A stretch of 64,000 nucleotides of DNA from Hymenobacter sp. PAMC 26628 (GTDB lineage Bacteria > Bacteroidota > Bacteroidia > Cytophagales > Hymenobacteraceae), in the NCBI RefSeq assembly GCF_001562275.1, contig NZ_CP014304.1, forward strand, positions 3,534,001 through 3,598,000, given 5' to 3'. This document shows, one piece after another, positions 45,710 to 55,269 of the stretch. Position numbers and translations under genes: made by a program. The number at the start of each line of letters is the position of its first letter. The stretch's first letter is position 1. The notes under the pieces were generated by a model. The model saw nothing but the letters and a program-made list of their open reading frames with translations. It did no database searches and was not told the origin of the DNA.

Positions 45710-45799
45710 CCGTCATGCTGAGCGCAGTCGAAGCATCTCTCCCGCAGCAGTGGTTGATTAATCAGCGGGAGAGATGCTTCGACAGGCTCAGCATGACGG
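45710..45799. repeat. GTCATGCTGAGC palindromic element, copy 2
   Basis: Arms begin CCGTCATGCTGAGC and end in its complement GCTCAGCATGACGG, with CTCTCCCGC around the centre. A few mismatches lie in the arm middle. It lies between the starts of the DUF3298-like gene and the end of the HNH gene. Confidence 0.9.
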
Positions 45800-45856
45800 T
45801 TTTATTAACCCAAAAAGCCTCTCGGTTGCCAAAAAACGTAGCCGGGGGTTCCGGCG

Positions 45857-46348
45857 TCAGTTCAGGTAGGCGTGCCAGGTTTGGTCGATGGTGCCGGCTG
45901 AGAGCTTAAGGAAACCCGTGAGGGTAGGCTTCTTGGGCTGCTGGCGGATGGTGAGGCCGGCCTCGGCGGGCGTGCGGTGGCCCTTGGCGTGGTTGCAGCG
46001 GGCGCAGGCGGTGAGCAGGTTCGTCCAGCTCGAATCGCCGCCGCGCGAGCGCGGGATGACGTGGTCGAGCGTCAGCGTTTTGGTCGAGCCGCAGTACTGG
46101 CACTCAAAGTGGTCGCGCTTGAAGAGGTTGTGGCGGCTCAGGGCAATGCCTTTGTAGGGCACGCGCACGTAGCGTTGCAGGCGGATGATGCTCGGCTTGG
46201 GGTAGGCCTGGGAGATGGTGCGCAGCGTCCCGTCGGACTTGGCAATCATCTCGGCCTTGTCGAGGAAGAGCAGCACAAAAGCCTTCTGCACGCTACACAG
46301 GGTGATGGCGGTATAGTCGCCATTCAGCACTAATACTTTTTGGTCCAT
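45857..46348 (-). CDS. HNH endonuclease family protein
   Basis: A 163-residue protein. The C-terminal HNH domain is CQYCGSTKTLTLDHVIPRSRGGDSSWTNLLTACARCNHAKGHRTP: two CxxC zinc pairs and the H-N-H residues. The N-terminus (KVLVLNGDYTAITLCSVQKAFVLLF) is typical of the widespread HNH proteins of Bacteroidota chromosomes. Role unknown; it stands alone. Confidence 0.92.
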   Translation of the reverse strand: MDQKVLVLNGDYTAITLCSVQKAFVLLFLDKAEMIAKSDGTLRTISQAYPKPSIIRLQRYVRVPYKGIALSRHNLFKRDHFECQYCGSTKTLTLDHVIPRSRGGDSSWTNLLTACARCNHAKGHRTPAEAGLTIRQQPKKPTLTGFLKLSAGTIDQTWHAYLN

Positions 46349-46446
46349 ACACGCTAGCGGGCTCCGATAACCCGCCGAAAGCTAAGGGTTTCTGCGCGGA
46401 TAAACAAGGTGGCCAGCGGGTAAGTTCAGGGGCCCCGGGGCCCGTT

Positions 46447-47238
46447 TTACGTGCCCAGCAGGCGCTTGATGAGGCGCAGCTTGTGCGAGTACACCTGCCG
46501 GCGGCGGCTGTAGATGCCGTTGTGGTCGAGCGGGTCGAGGCGCACCTCGCCCGAGGCGTGCAGGATGAGGCCCTCGTCGAGCACCATGCCCACGTGCACG
46601 ATGCGGCCCTCGGCGTTGTCGAAAAAGGCGAGGTCGCCGGGCTCGGCCTGGGTCACGAAATCGACGGTGTGGCCGTGCTCGATTTGCTGGCAGGCATCGC
46701 GCCGCAGCTGCACGCCCACCAGGCCGTAGAGCTGCTGCATGAGCCCCGAGCAATCGACGCCAAACACGCTTTTGCCGCCCCACAGGTAGGGCGCCTTGAG
46801 GTAGAGCTGGCCGATTTTGCGCAGCAGCTGCACCTGGCGCACTGCATCGGCGGGGGCCCCGGGGTTGGTGGCGGCACCGTTGAAGAACAGCGACTTATCG
46901 CCCAGCTGCAACGTCATGCCGTCGAAAAACGGCAGGCGGCTGCCCAGTACCACGGGGATGCGGGTGGCCTCGTCGCTCACGGTTTGCACCACGTCGAGCA
47001 CCCGGGGGTGGTCCTGGGCCTGCCAGGCGGCGAAGTAGGCGGGCGTGACGGGCGTGTGCTGGAGGTGGTCAATCCAGCCCACGTAGCCGTCGGCGGCCAC
47101 TTCTACCTGGTGCCACTTGCCCTGGCTTTGCCGCACGGTGTAGCACTCGCCGAACAGTAATTGGGTGGTTTGCTCGGCCTTGTCGGTGGGCTCGGCGCGG
47201 ACGGGAACGGCGCTCAACGCGCAAATGCCGGGGGTCAA
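46447..47238 (-). CDS. NlpC/P60 (C40) peptidase with SH3-like domains
   Basis: A 263-residue protein with a TTG start; the in-frame codon two before it is a stop. SH3b-like N-terminal domains (about 5-125) are followed by the C40 domain: Cys in GVDCSGLMQQLYG, His in GRIVHVGMVLDEGLILHAS. It should cut peptidoglycan stem peptides. No signal peptide is obvious. The N-terminal ICALSAVPVRAEPTDKAEQTTQLLFGE is typical of Bacteroidota C40 proteins. Confidence 0.92.
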   Translation of the reverse strand: MTPGICALSAVPVRAEPTDKAEQTTQLLFGECYTVRQSQGKWHQVEVAADGYVGWIDHLQHTPVTPAYFAAWQAQDHPRVLDVVQTVSDEATRIPVVLGSRLPFFDGMTLQLGDKSLFFNGAATNPGAPADAVRQVQLLRKIGQLYLKAPYLWGGKSVFGVDCSGLMQQLYGLVGVQLRRDACQQIEHGHTVDFVTQAEPGDLAFFDNAEGRIVHVGMVLDEGLILHASGEVRLDPLDHNGIYSRRRQVYSHKLRLIKRLLGT

Positions 47239-47401
47239 AACTTAATGTAAAATGTGAAGATGTGGAAATGTGTTCGGGGCAGCGGCAAAGGAATGGGCAA
47301 ATTTAAAACAACGAGAGAAGAGGTCGAAAACGGTGGTAGCGGTGTCTTGCGACCAACTAATTCATTTCCACATTCAACACATTCTCACTTCTTGCACATT
47401 T

Positions 47402-47857
47402 CTACAGGCGCTCCATGTCGCGCTTTTGGGCCTTCTCCTTTAGGTCGTTGCGCTTGTCGTAGAGCTTCTTGCCCTGGGCAAGGGCAATTTCGATTTTGGC
47501 GAAGCCGCGGTCCGTCACGAACAGGCGCAGGGGGATGATGGTGAGGCCCTGGTCCTGGCTTTTGCCGGCCAGCTGCTTCAGCTCGCGCTTGTTGAGCAAC
47601 AGCTTGCGCTCGCGCAGGGGCTCGTGGTTGTTGTAGGTGCCGAGGGCGTAGGGCGCGATGCGCAGCGAGTGAATCCAGAGGCTGCCATCGGTGTGGAACA
47701 GGCAGTAGCCGTCCTGGAGGTTCACGTTGCCGTCGCGGATGCTCTTGATTTCGGTGCCTTGCAGCATCACGCCCGCGTCGTACTTGGCCAGGAAGGAATA
47801 TTCGTGGCTGGCGCGGCGGTTTTTGATGTTGACGGGGGCGGGAGTTTTGTCTTTCAT
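47402..47857 (-). CDS. smpB: SsrA-binding protein SmpB
   Basis: A 151-residue protein from the ATG of MKDKTPAPVNIKNRRASHEY. GVMLQGTEIKSIRDGNVNLQDGYC, NNHEPLRERKLLLNKRELKQL and the basic tail KKLYDKRNDLKEKAQKRDM are characteristic. It brings tmRNA to stalled ribosomes. The ORF start 20 codons earlier is rejected. It follows tsaD on the same strand. Confidence 0.97.
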   Translation of the reverse strand: MKDKTPAPVNIKNRRASHEYSFLAKYDAGVMLQGTEIKSIRDGNVNLQDGYCLFHTDGSLWIHSLRIAPYALGTYNNHEPLRERKLLLNKRELKQLAGKSQDQGLTIIPLRLFVTDRGFAKIEIALAQGKKLYDKRNDLKEKAQKRDMERL

Positions 47858-47935
47858 AATAGAGGGAGCCGGGGGCCCCGGCTCGTCGGGACCAGTATAC
47901 GCGGCCGGGGGCCCCACGGCCCGGCCCGCGGCGGG

Positions 47936-48949
47936 TTAGCGCAATTTCAGGCGCGGGTCGGGGCTGGCGAGCTGGGTGGCAAAATCGCCGGCCAGGAACT
48001 GGAAGTGCGCCGCCTGGGCCACCATAGCGGCGTTGTCGGTGCAAAAGGCCAGCGCCGGAATGAATACCTGCCAGCCCTGCGCCGCCGCCTCGGCGTGCAG
48101 GGCCGCGCGCAGGCCCGAGTTGGCGGCCACGCCGCCGGCCAGGGCCACTTGCGTGAGGCCGGTGTCGGCCGCGGCGCGGCGCAGCTGGCGCAGCAGCGTG
48201 GCCACCACCGTGTGCTGGATGCCAGCGCAGAGGTCGGCCAGGTTTTCAGCCACGAAGTCGGGGTTGCGGGCCGTTTCCTTTTTCAGAAAGTACAGCACCG
48301 CCGTTTTCAAGCCGCTGAAGCTGAAGTCGTAGCCCGCCATGGTGCCCACCGGAAAGGTGAAGCGGCGCGGGTCGCCCTGCTGCGCCAGGCGGTCGAGGTG
48401 GGGGCCCCCGGGGTACGGCAGGCCGAGCAGCTTGGCGGTTTTGTCGAAGGCCTCCCCGGCCGCGTCGTCGATGGTTTGGCCGATGACTTCCATGTCCGGC
48501 GCCGAGCGCACCACCACCAGCTGCGTGTGCCCGCCGCTCACGGTGAGGCACAGAAACGGGAACGTGGGCACGGGGTCGCCCAGGAAATGCGCCAGGATGT
48601 GGGCCCGCATGTGGTTCACCATGATGAGCGGCTTGCCCAGGGCCAGGGCCAGGGTTTTGGCAAACATGCCGCCCACCAGCAGCGAGCCCAGCAGCCCGGG
48701 GCCCTGCGTCACGGCCACGGCGTCGAGGTCATTTTTGGTGAGGCCCGCCTCGCGCAGAGCAGCCGTGACGACGGGCAGCAGGTGTTGCTGGTGGGCGCGC
48801 GAGGCCAGCTCGGGCACCACGCCGCCGTACTGCTCGTGTACTTTTTGGGTGGCCACCACGTTGCTCAGCAGGCGGCCGCCGGCCAGCACGGCCGCGCCGG
48901 TGTCGTCGCAAGAAGATTCGAGGGCCAGGATGCGGGGAAAATCGGACAT
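47936..48949 (-). CDS. tsaD: tRNA threonylcarbamoyladenosine synthase subunit TsaD
   Basis: A 337-residue protein from the ATG of MSDFPRILALESSCDDTGAAVL. The metal-binding HMRAHILAHFL, TVSGGHTQLVVV and ALAGGVAANSGLRAAL are diagnostic. With TsaB/TsaE it makes t6A37 in ANN-decoding tRNAs. Its start faces tamB divergently. Confidence 0.97.
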   Translation of the reverse strand: MSDFPRILALESSCDDTGAAVLAGGRLLSNVVATQKVHEQYGGVVPELASRAHQQHLLPVVTAALREAGLTKNDLDAVAVTQGPGLLGSLLVGGMFAKTLALALGKPLIMVNHMRAHILAHFLGDPVPTFPFLCLTVSGGHTQLVVVRSAPDMEVIGQTIDDAAGEAFDKTAKLLGLPYPGGPHLDRLAQQGDPRRFTFPVGTMAGYDFSFSGLKTAVLYFLKKETARNPDFVAENLADLCAGIQHTVVATLLRQLRRAAADTGLTQVALAGGVAANSGLRAALHAEAAAQGWQVFIPALAFCTDNAAMVAQAAHFQFLAGDFATQLASPDPRLKLR

Positions 48950-49147
48950 AGGCAAAAGGCGGCGCGGGCGGGTTGCACGGTTTTTGTTTGGGCCCGGGCT
49001 CGGCACCACCGCGCCCACAAAGTTCGGGCCCAGCGGCCGAACCCAGGGCCCCCGGCCGCCGTTTGCCGGCCAAGGCCGGTGGGCAAGCCGCCAAAAAGCT
49101 ACAACTTTGTCCGTTCCTCAGGCCCCATTCATTCGCTTAATTCTCCG

Positions 49148-52100
49148 GTGCGTCGCGTCCTTTCCCTCGTTTTGAAGCTGCTGCTGGGCCTCGTGGGCCT
49201 GGCCGTGCTGCTGCTGCTGGGGGCCCTGCTGGCGCTGCGCGTGCCCTCGGTGCAAACGCGGGTGGCGCGGCGGGTCACGGCCGTCCTCAGCGAGCGGCTG
49301 GGCCAGCGGGTGGAAATCGGGCGGGTCGACATCAGGCCGTTTTCGCGGGTGGTGCTGGAGGGCGTGCGGGTGCTGGACCGCCGCGGCTCGGAGCTGTTCA
49401 GCATCGGCGAGGCCGATGCCGACATTGCCCTGTTTTCGGTCTTCAACCCGCGCCACCTGCACGTGGGCCAGCTGGTGCTCAACGAGCCGCGCTTTGCATT
49501 GCGCAACCTGCCCGGCCAGCCCGACACCACCACGCTCAGTCAATTTATCTCCGCCGTGCGCCGGCTCACGGGGCCCAGCGACAGCACCAAGTCGGCGCCA
49601 TTTGATTTTCAGATTGCCGCCATCGGCCTGCACAACGGCCAGTTCATCCTCGATAAGGCCGACGAGCCCCGCCAGCCCCACTACGGCCGCAGCGTGGACT
49701 ACGCCCACATGCAGGTCGACAGCATTTACGCCGACATCTCGCAGGTACGGCTGGGCGACACGCTGGCCATGCAAATCAGGGGCTTGCGCGCCGTGGAAAC
49801 CCCGTCCCAAACCCACTTGCGCGAGCTGACCGCGCTGATGCGCTACGGGCCCCATTTTTGGCAGTTCGACGGGCTAAGGCTGGCCGTGGGCCGCAGCCAA
49901 CTCTCGGATTATTTGCGGTTTGACTACCGGGTGTTTGGCAATTTTGCGGACTTCAACGACTCGATGAAGGTGACCACGCGGCTGCACGGGGCCCAGGTTT
50001 TTTCGAGCGACATCGCCAAGTTTGCCCCCGCCCTGGCCACGCTCAACGAGTCCATCATCATGTCGGGCGACGCCACGGGCTACGTGCGCGACTTCAAAAT
50101 TGCCAACCTCGACGTGCGCTACGGCCGCGGCACCCACTTGGTGGCCCGCCGCGCTGCCGCCACCAACCTCCCCCGCTATAAGGAAAGCTTCCTCGATTTG
50201 CGCCTGCTGCCCTCGCAGGTGCTGGCCAGCGACCTGGCCAAATGGCTGCCCAAGGACGCCAACACGCTGGTGCAGCGCCTGGGCCGGGTGCAGCTCAACG
50301 GGCAGTTTTTGGGCTTTTACAACGACTTTGTGGCTGATGCTTCCTTTAACACGGCCCTGGGCCGGGTGGCTACCGACTTGAACCTGAAGACCAAAACCGA
50401 CTTTTCGCACGCTGCCTACTCGGGCCACGTGCGCTCGACGGATTTCCAGTTGGGCAAGTTCATCGGCAACCAGGACGTGATTCGGGACGTGACCGTGGAC
50501 GGGCAGGTGACCGGCGTGGGCTTTGCGCCGCCCATTGCCCGGGGCCACGCCCAGGCCACGGTGGCCCGCGTGTGGCTGAACGGCTACCGCTACCGCAACC
50601 TGGCGCTGAACGGCGACTTCCACGAGCGCGCTTTTGCCGGCCACCTCGCCGCCAACGACCCCAACCTGCGCCTGACGGCCGACGGACGCATTGACCTCGA
50701 CCGCGCCCACCAGGACGTCAGCCTGCGGGCCAAAATTGCGCGCGCCAACCTGGGGGCCCTGGGCTTGCTGGGCACGCCGCTGGTGGTGGCCACCACCGCC
50801 GACGTGCAGTTCCGGGGCGTGCAGCTCGACTCGCTGCTGGGCCACGCCTACCTGCGCCACTCACGCTTCACTCTCAACGGCCGCCGCCTAGCCCTGGACA
50901 CGCTGGACGTGGTGAGCACCCGCACCCGCCGCAACGAGCGGCGCGTGAACATTCGCTCGGAGGCGCTGAACGCCAGCGCGTCTGGCACGTTCAGCACCGC
51001 GGCCGTGGTGCAGGACATTCAAACGCTGGTGACCGAATACCGCTTTAATTTTGAGAGCAATCCCGCGGCCACGGCGGCCTACTACCAGCGCAAGCGCCAG
51101 CGCCCGCTGGCCACCTACGAGGTCGACTTTCTACTACAGCTCAAGCGCGCCAACCCGCTAATTCAGCTGTTCGTGCCCGAGTTGGCAGTGGCCAACGGCA
51201 GCCGGTTCGACGGCTCGTTCCGCAGTGGCGAGACGTCGATTTTCCAGTTTGGGGGCCACCTCGACAGCCTGCGCTACGGTCCCGTGTTCACGGTGGACAA
51301 CAACCTGGATTTCACTACTTCCAAGCTGCCGTACCGGCCCGAGGTATTGGCCCAGGCCAGCGTCACGTCGGCCCGGCAGGAGCTGCCCACGCTGGGGCCC
51401 ACCAACGGCTTCGTGCTGGAAGGCGTGTGGGACCAGCAGAAAATCAACTTTTCGACCTCATTAGCCCAGACCAATACCACCAACCGGGCGGCCATCAATG
51501 GCTCACTGGCCTTTTTGCCGCGGGCGGTGGAAGTGGTATTCCGGCAGTCGGGCGTGCACATCCTAGACAAGGAGTGGACCATTGCGGCCGATAACTCGGT
51601 GCGGATTTCGGACTACGGCCGGGCCTTCGATGTTAAGAACCTGACGCTAAGCAACGGCGCTCAATTCATTGGGGCCCAAGGCTTCATCTCATCCGATGCC
51701 AGCAAGCCGCCTTTGCAGCTCACCATCCGCGACTTCCAGCTGGCCACCCTCAACGGCTTGGCTACCGGGCAAAAGCTGGGGGGCCGACTCAACGCCACGG
51801 GTACGGTGCGCAGCGTGTACGGGCCCCTGGCCCTGAGCACCAGCCTAACTGTGGACACGCTTACCTACCAGGGCACACTGATTGGGCAGGTAAAGGGCAC
51901 GGGGGCCTGGGACGACCGCCTCAGCCGCCTGGGCGTGGACCTGGACGTGGCCCGCGCCGGGCAGTCGGTGCTGACGGTGGGCGGCTACTTAGCCCCGGGC
52001 AGCGCCGAGCAGCAGCTCAACCTCACCGGCACGCTGAACGACGCACCAGTGGTGCTGGCCCAGCCCTTCCTGGGCTCGCTGATGCGCGACTTAGGCGGCA

Positions 52101-53740
52101 CCGGGCGCGGCACGCTCTGGCTCACGGGCAAGTTTGCGGCCCCCAACCTGGTGGGCGCCGTGGACGTGAGCAACGGCCGCTTCACCTTCGGCTACCTGGG
52201 CACTACGTACACCTTTGCCGACCGCATCAGCTTCACGCTGAGCGACATCTCGTTCCACAACATTAAGCTGCGCGACCCGCTGGGCAACCAGGGCGTGGTG
52301 GACGGCGTGATTACCCACCACCAGTTCCAGGACATGCGCTTGAACATTGCGGCTAACTTCCGCAAGATGCAGGTGCTGAATACCATCCGCAAGGACAACG
52401 ACCTGTATTTCGGCACGGCCTACGCCACCGGCACGGCCCGCGTGACGGGGCCCGTCGACGACCTCTCAGTGGTGGTGCGGGCCACGAGCGAGTCCGGCAC
52501 CCGCCTCTCGCTGCCCCTCGACAACGCCGCCAAGGCCCAGAAAGCCAGCTACATCAAGTTCGTCAACCACAACGTAGCAGACACGGTGCGAACCAAGAAA
52601 ATACCGATTGCAGCCACCGATAAAGTTGACCTGTCGGGCATCAAGCTCGACTTCAACCTGACCGTGACGCCGGACGCCTACCTGGAGATTTTGCTCGACG
52701 AGAGCACCGGCGACGTGATTCGCGGCTCGGCGGCCGGTCAGCTGCGCCTGAACATCGACACGCGCGGCGACTTTAATATGTACGGCCAGGTAGAGATTGT
52801 ACGCGGGGCCTACAACTTCACCTTGCAGGGCCTGGTAAACAAGGAGTTTGTAGTGCGGCCGGGCGGCGTCATTTCCTGGAACGGCGACCCGCTGGCCGGC
52901 GAAATGAACGTGACGGCCACCTACACCCAGCGCACCTCGCTGGCCCCCGTGCTGGGCGCGGGCTCGAACGCCGCCGCCGTGGTGCCCGTCACAGCCGTGA
53001 TGAACCTGACGGGGCCCCTGCTGCTGCCGGCCATCAAGCTGGGGCTGGAGTTCAACGACGCGCCGGGCACCTTGCAGGGCGACCTGGCCTCCTTCACCAC
53101 GTCGCTGCGCAACGACGAGCAGGAGTTGAACCGGCAGGTATTCAGCCTGTTGGTATTCAAGCAGCTGGCGCCGGTGGGCGCGTTTACGCAGCTTTCCATC
53201 CGGGGGCAGGACAATACGGTGCAGAACTCGCTGGGCCAGATTTTGAGCACCCAGCTCGGGCTGCTGACCTCGCAGATTGACCAGAACCTGGAAATCGACT
53301 TCAACATCAACGGCCTCACCGCCGATCAGCTTCAGGCCCTGCAAGTGCGCCTGAGCTACTCGCTGCTGGGGGGCCGCTTGCGCGTGACGCGCGAGGGCGG
53401 CTTCACGAGCAACGCCGGCCTGGCCACGCCGGGCAACACCGGCAGCACGCTAGCCAACTCGTCGGGCCAGGCCTCGCTGCTCGGCGACCTCAGCCTGGAA
53501 TACTACCTGCGGCCCGACGGGAAGTTCCGGGCCAAGCTGCGGTACGAAACCACGCCCCGCGACCTGGAAACCATCAACCAGCCCCGCGCCGGCCTCTCGC
53601 TGCTCCACACCGAGCAGTTCGACTCGTTCGGGGAGCTGTTCAGTCGCAAAAACCCGCGGGCCAGCGAACGCAACACCCAGCGTGCCCGCGAAAGCAAGCA
53701 AGTGCTGAGCGTGGAAAACGACCCCCGCACCACGCTGTAA
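49148..53740 (+). CDS. tamB: TamB-like translocation/assembly module protein
   Basis: About 1530 residues from a GTG start (VRRVLSLVLKLLLGLVGLAVLLLLGALLALRVP), a signal-anchor. The frame stays open for another 508 codons upstream only because it is antisense to tsaD and smpB. The body is a long beta-rich repeat typical of AsmA/TamB proteins. The C-terminal part (VRGAYNFTLQGLVNKEFVVRPGGVISWNGDPLAG, FSLLVFKQLAP) matches the TamB domain (DUF490). It spans the periplasm and is linked to outer-membrane protein assembly or lipid transport. Confidence 0.93.
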   Translation: MRRVLSLVLKLLLGLVGLAVLLLLGALLALRVPSVQTRVARRVTAVLSERLGQRVEIGRVDIRPFSRVVLEGVRVLDRRGSELFSIGEADADIALFSVFNPRHLHVGQLVLNEPRFALRNLPGQPDTTTLSQFISAVRRLTGPSDSTKSAPFDFQIAAIGLHNGQFILDKADEPRQPHYGRSVDYAHMQVDSIYADISQVRLGDTLAMQIRGLRAVETPSQTHLRELTALMRYGPHFWQFDGLRLAVGRSQLSDYLRFDYRVFGNFADFNDSMKVTTRLHGAQVFSSDIAKFAPALATLNESIIMSGDATGYVRDFKIANLDVRYGRGTHLVARRAAATNLPRYKESFLDLRLLPSQVLASDLAKWLPKDANTLVQRLGRVQLNGQFLGFYNDFVADASFNTALGRVATDLNLKTKTDFSHAAYSGHVRSTDFQLGKFIGNQDVIRDVTVDGQVTGVGFAPPIARGHAQATVARVWLNGYRYRNLALNGDFHERAFAGHLAANDPNLRLTADGRIDLDRAHQDVSLRAKIARANLGALGLLGTPLVVATTADVQFRGVQLDSLLGHAYLRHSRFTLNGRRLALDTLDVVSTRTRRNERRVNIRSEALNASASGTFSTAAVVQDIQTLVTEYRFNFESNPAATAAYYQRKRQRPLATYEVDFLLQLKRANPLIQLFVPELAVANGSRFDGSFRSGETSIFQFGGHLDSLRYGPVFTVDNNLDFTTSKLPYRPEVLAQASVTSARQELPTLGPTNGFVLEGVWDQQKINFSTSLAQTNTTNRAAINGSLAFLPRAVEVVFRQSGVHILDKEWTIAADNSVRISDYGRAFDVKNLTLSNGAQFIGAQGFISSDASKPPLQLTIRDFQLATLNGLATGQKLGGRLNATGTVRSVYGPLALSTSLTVDTLTYQGTLIGQVKGTGAWDDRLSRLGVDLDVARAGQSVLTVGGYLAPGSAEQQLNLTGTLNDAPVVLAQPFLGSLMRDLGGTGRGTLWLTGKFAAPNLVGAVDVSNGRFTFGYLGTTYTFADRISFTLSDISFHNIKLRDPLGNQGVVDGVITHHQFQDMRLNIAANFRKMQVLNTIRKDNDLYFGTAYATGTARVTGPVDDLSVVVRATSESGTRLSLPLDNAAKAQKASYIKFVNHNVADTVRTKKIPIAATDKVDLSGIKLDFNLTVTPDAYLEILLDESTGDVIRGSAAGQLRLNIDTRGDFNMYGQVEIVRGAYNFTLQGLVNKEFVVRPGGVISWNGDPLAGEMNVTATYTQRTSLAPVLGAGSNAAAVVPVTAVMNLTGPLLLPAIKLGLEFNDAPGTLQGDLASFTTSLRNDEQELNRQVFSLLVFKQLAPVGAFTQLSIRGQDNTVQNSLGQILSTQLGLLTSQIDQNLEIDFNINGLTADQLQALQVRLSYSLLGGRLRVTREGGFTSNAGLATPGNTGSTLANSSGQASLLGDLSLEYYLRPDGKFRAKLRYETTPRDLETINQPRAGLSLLHTEQFDSFGELFSRKNPRASERNTQRARESKQVLSVENDPRTTL

Positions 53741-53762
53741 GGGCAATTAACAGTGAATTCCC

Positions 53763-53862
53763 GGGCCGTTATGTTGAGCGCAGCCGAAGCATCTCTCCCG
53801 CGGCAATAAATCATGGTTAGAACGTGGGAGAGATGCTTCGGCTGCGCTCAGCATGACGGCCC
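53763..53862. repeat. GTCATGCTGAGC palindromic element, copy 3
   Basis: Arms of 37 bases at 53763-53799 and 53826-53862 match except for two bases, around a 26-base centre. It lies between tamB and ftsX. Confidence 0.92.
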
Positions 53863-53923
53863 AATGATTGCGCGCCGGCCATCTTGTTAATATTAACTGC
53901 TAACTGATAACTGACCGCAGGGC

Positions 53924-53931
53924 TACCTTTG
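53924..53931 (+). promoter_or_regulatory. Putative -7 box TACCTTTG for the ftsX operon
   Basis: Exact consensus match ending 6 bases before the ftsX ATG, giving a very short leader. Upstream DNA (53885-53912) is A/T-rich. Confidence 0.6.
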
Positions 53932-53937
53932 CGGCCC

Positions 53938-54822
53938 ATGCCCCCCGTTCAGAAGAAAAAGCTCGGCTCCTACCCTACGTTTCTAGTGGTGTTCAGCATC
54001 ACGCTGGCCCTGGTGGTAGTGGGCCTGTTTGGCCTGCTGCTGCTGCACGCCCACAAACTGAGCGAGGCCGTGCGCGAAAACCTGGAGGTGCAGGTGTACC
54101 TGGAGCGCAACCTGCCCGAAACTGAGCTGCTGCGCTTGCAGCAGGACCTGGGCCACCAGCCCGGCGTGGCTGAGCAGAGCGGCCGCCCCGCCATCCGCTT
54201 CATCAGCAAGGAAGATGGGGCCCGGCAACTGCTGCAAAGCACGGGCGAAGACTTCCGCCAGTTCCTCGACGACAACCCGCTGCGCGACGCCTACGCCCTC
54301 AAAATCCAGCCCGACTACACCGATACGCTGCACCTAGGGCAGCTCCAGCGCGGCCTACGGGGCCAGCGCGGCGTGTTCGAGGTGCAGTACCCACGCGACT
54401 TGTTCGCCAGCATCAACGCCAACCTCACGCGCATCAGTCTGGTGCTTTTAGGCTTTGCGGCGGTGCTGGTGGGGGCCGTGGTGGTGCTGATCAACAACAC
54501 CATCAAGTTGGCCATTTTTTCGCAGCGCTTTCTCATCCGTTCCATGCAACTGGTGGGCGCCACGCGGTTCTTTATCCGGGGCCCCTTCCTGCGGCGCGCC
54601 ACCTGGCAAGGCTTTGCCAGCGGCGGGCTGGCGGCGCTGGCGCTGGTGGCGCTGCTGCAATACGCCTACCTCGAAGTGGTGCCGCTGCGCCAGCTGCGCG
54701 ACGACGTACTCGTCGGGGCCCTGCTGCTGGCCGTGGTGGCGCTGGGGGTGGTCATCGGCTTTTTCAGCGCCTACTGGGCCGTTAATAAATACCTCAAAGG
54801 GTCGCTCGACGACCTGTACTAA
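53938..54822 (+). CDS. ftsX: Cell-division ABC transporter permease FtsX
   Basis: A 294-residue protein from the ATG of MPPVQKKKLGSYP. One N-terminal membrane segment, a periplasmic domain (about 40-160) with LEVQVYLERNLPETE, then three C-terminal segments with IKLAIFSQRFLIRSMQLVGATRFFIRGPFL, the FtsX/MacB permease signature. With FtsE it regulates peptidoglycan hydrolases at division. FtsE is not in the window. It opens an operon running to ribF. Confidence 0.95.
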   Translation: MPPVQKKKLGSYPTFLVVFSITLALVVVGLFGLLLLHAHKLSEAVRENLEVQVYLERNLPETELLRLQQDLGHQPGVAEQSGRPAIRFISKEDGARQLLQSTGEDFRQFLDDNPLRDAYALKIQPDYTDTLHLGQLQRGLRGQRGVFEVQYPRDLFASINANLTRISLVLLGFAAVLVGAVVVLINNTIKLAIFSQRFLIRSMQLVGATRFFIRGPFLRRATWQGFASGGLAALALVALLQYAYLEVVPLRQLRDDVLVGALLLAVVALGVVIGFFSAYWAVNKYLKGSLDDLY

Positions 54823-54831
54823 CCCGCTCTT

Positions 54832-55167
54832 ATGCAACGATTTGCTTTCGGCCCCCGCAACTACCGCCTCATGGGCATCGGCCTGGTTATCCTCGCCGTA
54901 GGCTTTGTCACGATGATGTTCGGCGACAAGGAAAACTACGGCGAAGACTTCCTGGGCATCACCCTGGGGCCCCTGCTGCTCATCGCCGGCTTTTTGGTGG
55001 AGTTTGCCGCTATTTTGGTGCGCGACGACTCGGCCGTGGTGAGCCGCGGCGATGCCCCGCCCGCGCCCACGGCTTTCACCCTCAGCCCCACGGCTCCGGC
55101 TGGGGCCCCGGTAGCTCCCGCGCCTAGCCCCGCCCCTACCGCCAGGCCCACCTACAAGCGCCTCTAA
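54832..55167 (+). CDS. DUF3098 family membrane protein
   Basis: A 111-residue protein with two membrane segments (about 14-31 and 43-62). FGPRNYRLMGIGLVILAVGFVTMM and ITLGPLLLIAGFLVEFAAIL match DUF3098, a family seen between ftsX and uppP in Bacteroidota. The C-terminal 45 residues are Pro/Ala-rich and low complexity. Function unknown. Confidence 0.92.
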   Translation: MQRFAFGPRNYRLMGIGLVILAVGFVTMMFGDKENYGEDFLGITLGPLLLIAGFLVEFAAILVRDDSAVVSRGDAPPAPTAFTLSPTAPAGAPVAPAPSPAPTARPTYKRL

Positions 55168-55269
55168 TCCTGGTTCGGTAGGCCCTGGGTTGCCCGGCAA
55201 CGGCAGTCGTTCCGGGGCCCTACTCGCTGGGTTATTACGTTCCGATATTTGCCAATTGATTACTGCACA

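Noticed and set aside
47624..49147. 508 extra codons open upstream of tamB in the same frame
   Set aside because: They lie antisense to smpB and tsaD, both certain genes, and read as low-complexity GC-frame sequence; tamB's signal-anchor marks its start at 49148.
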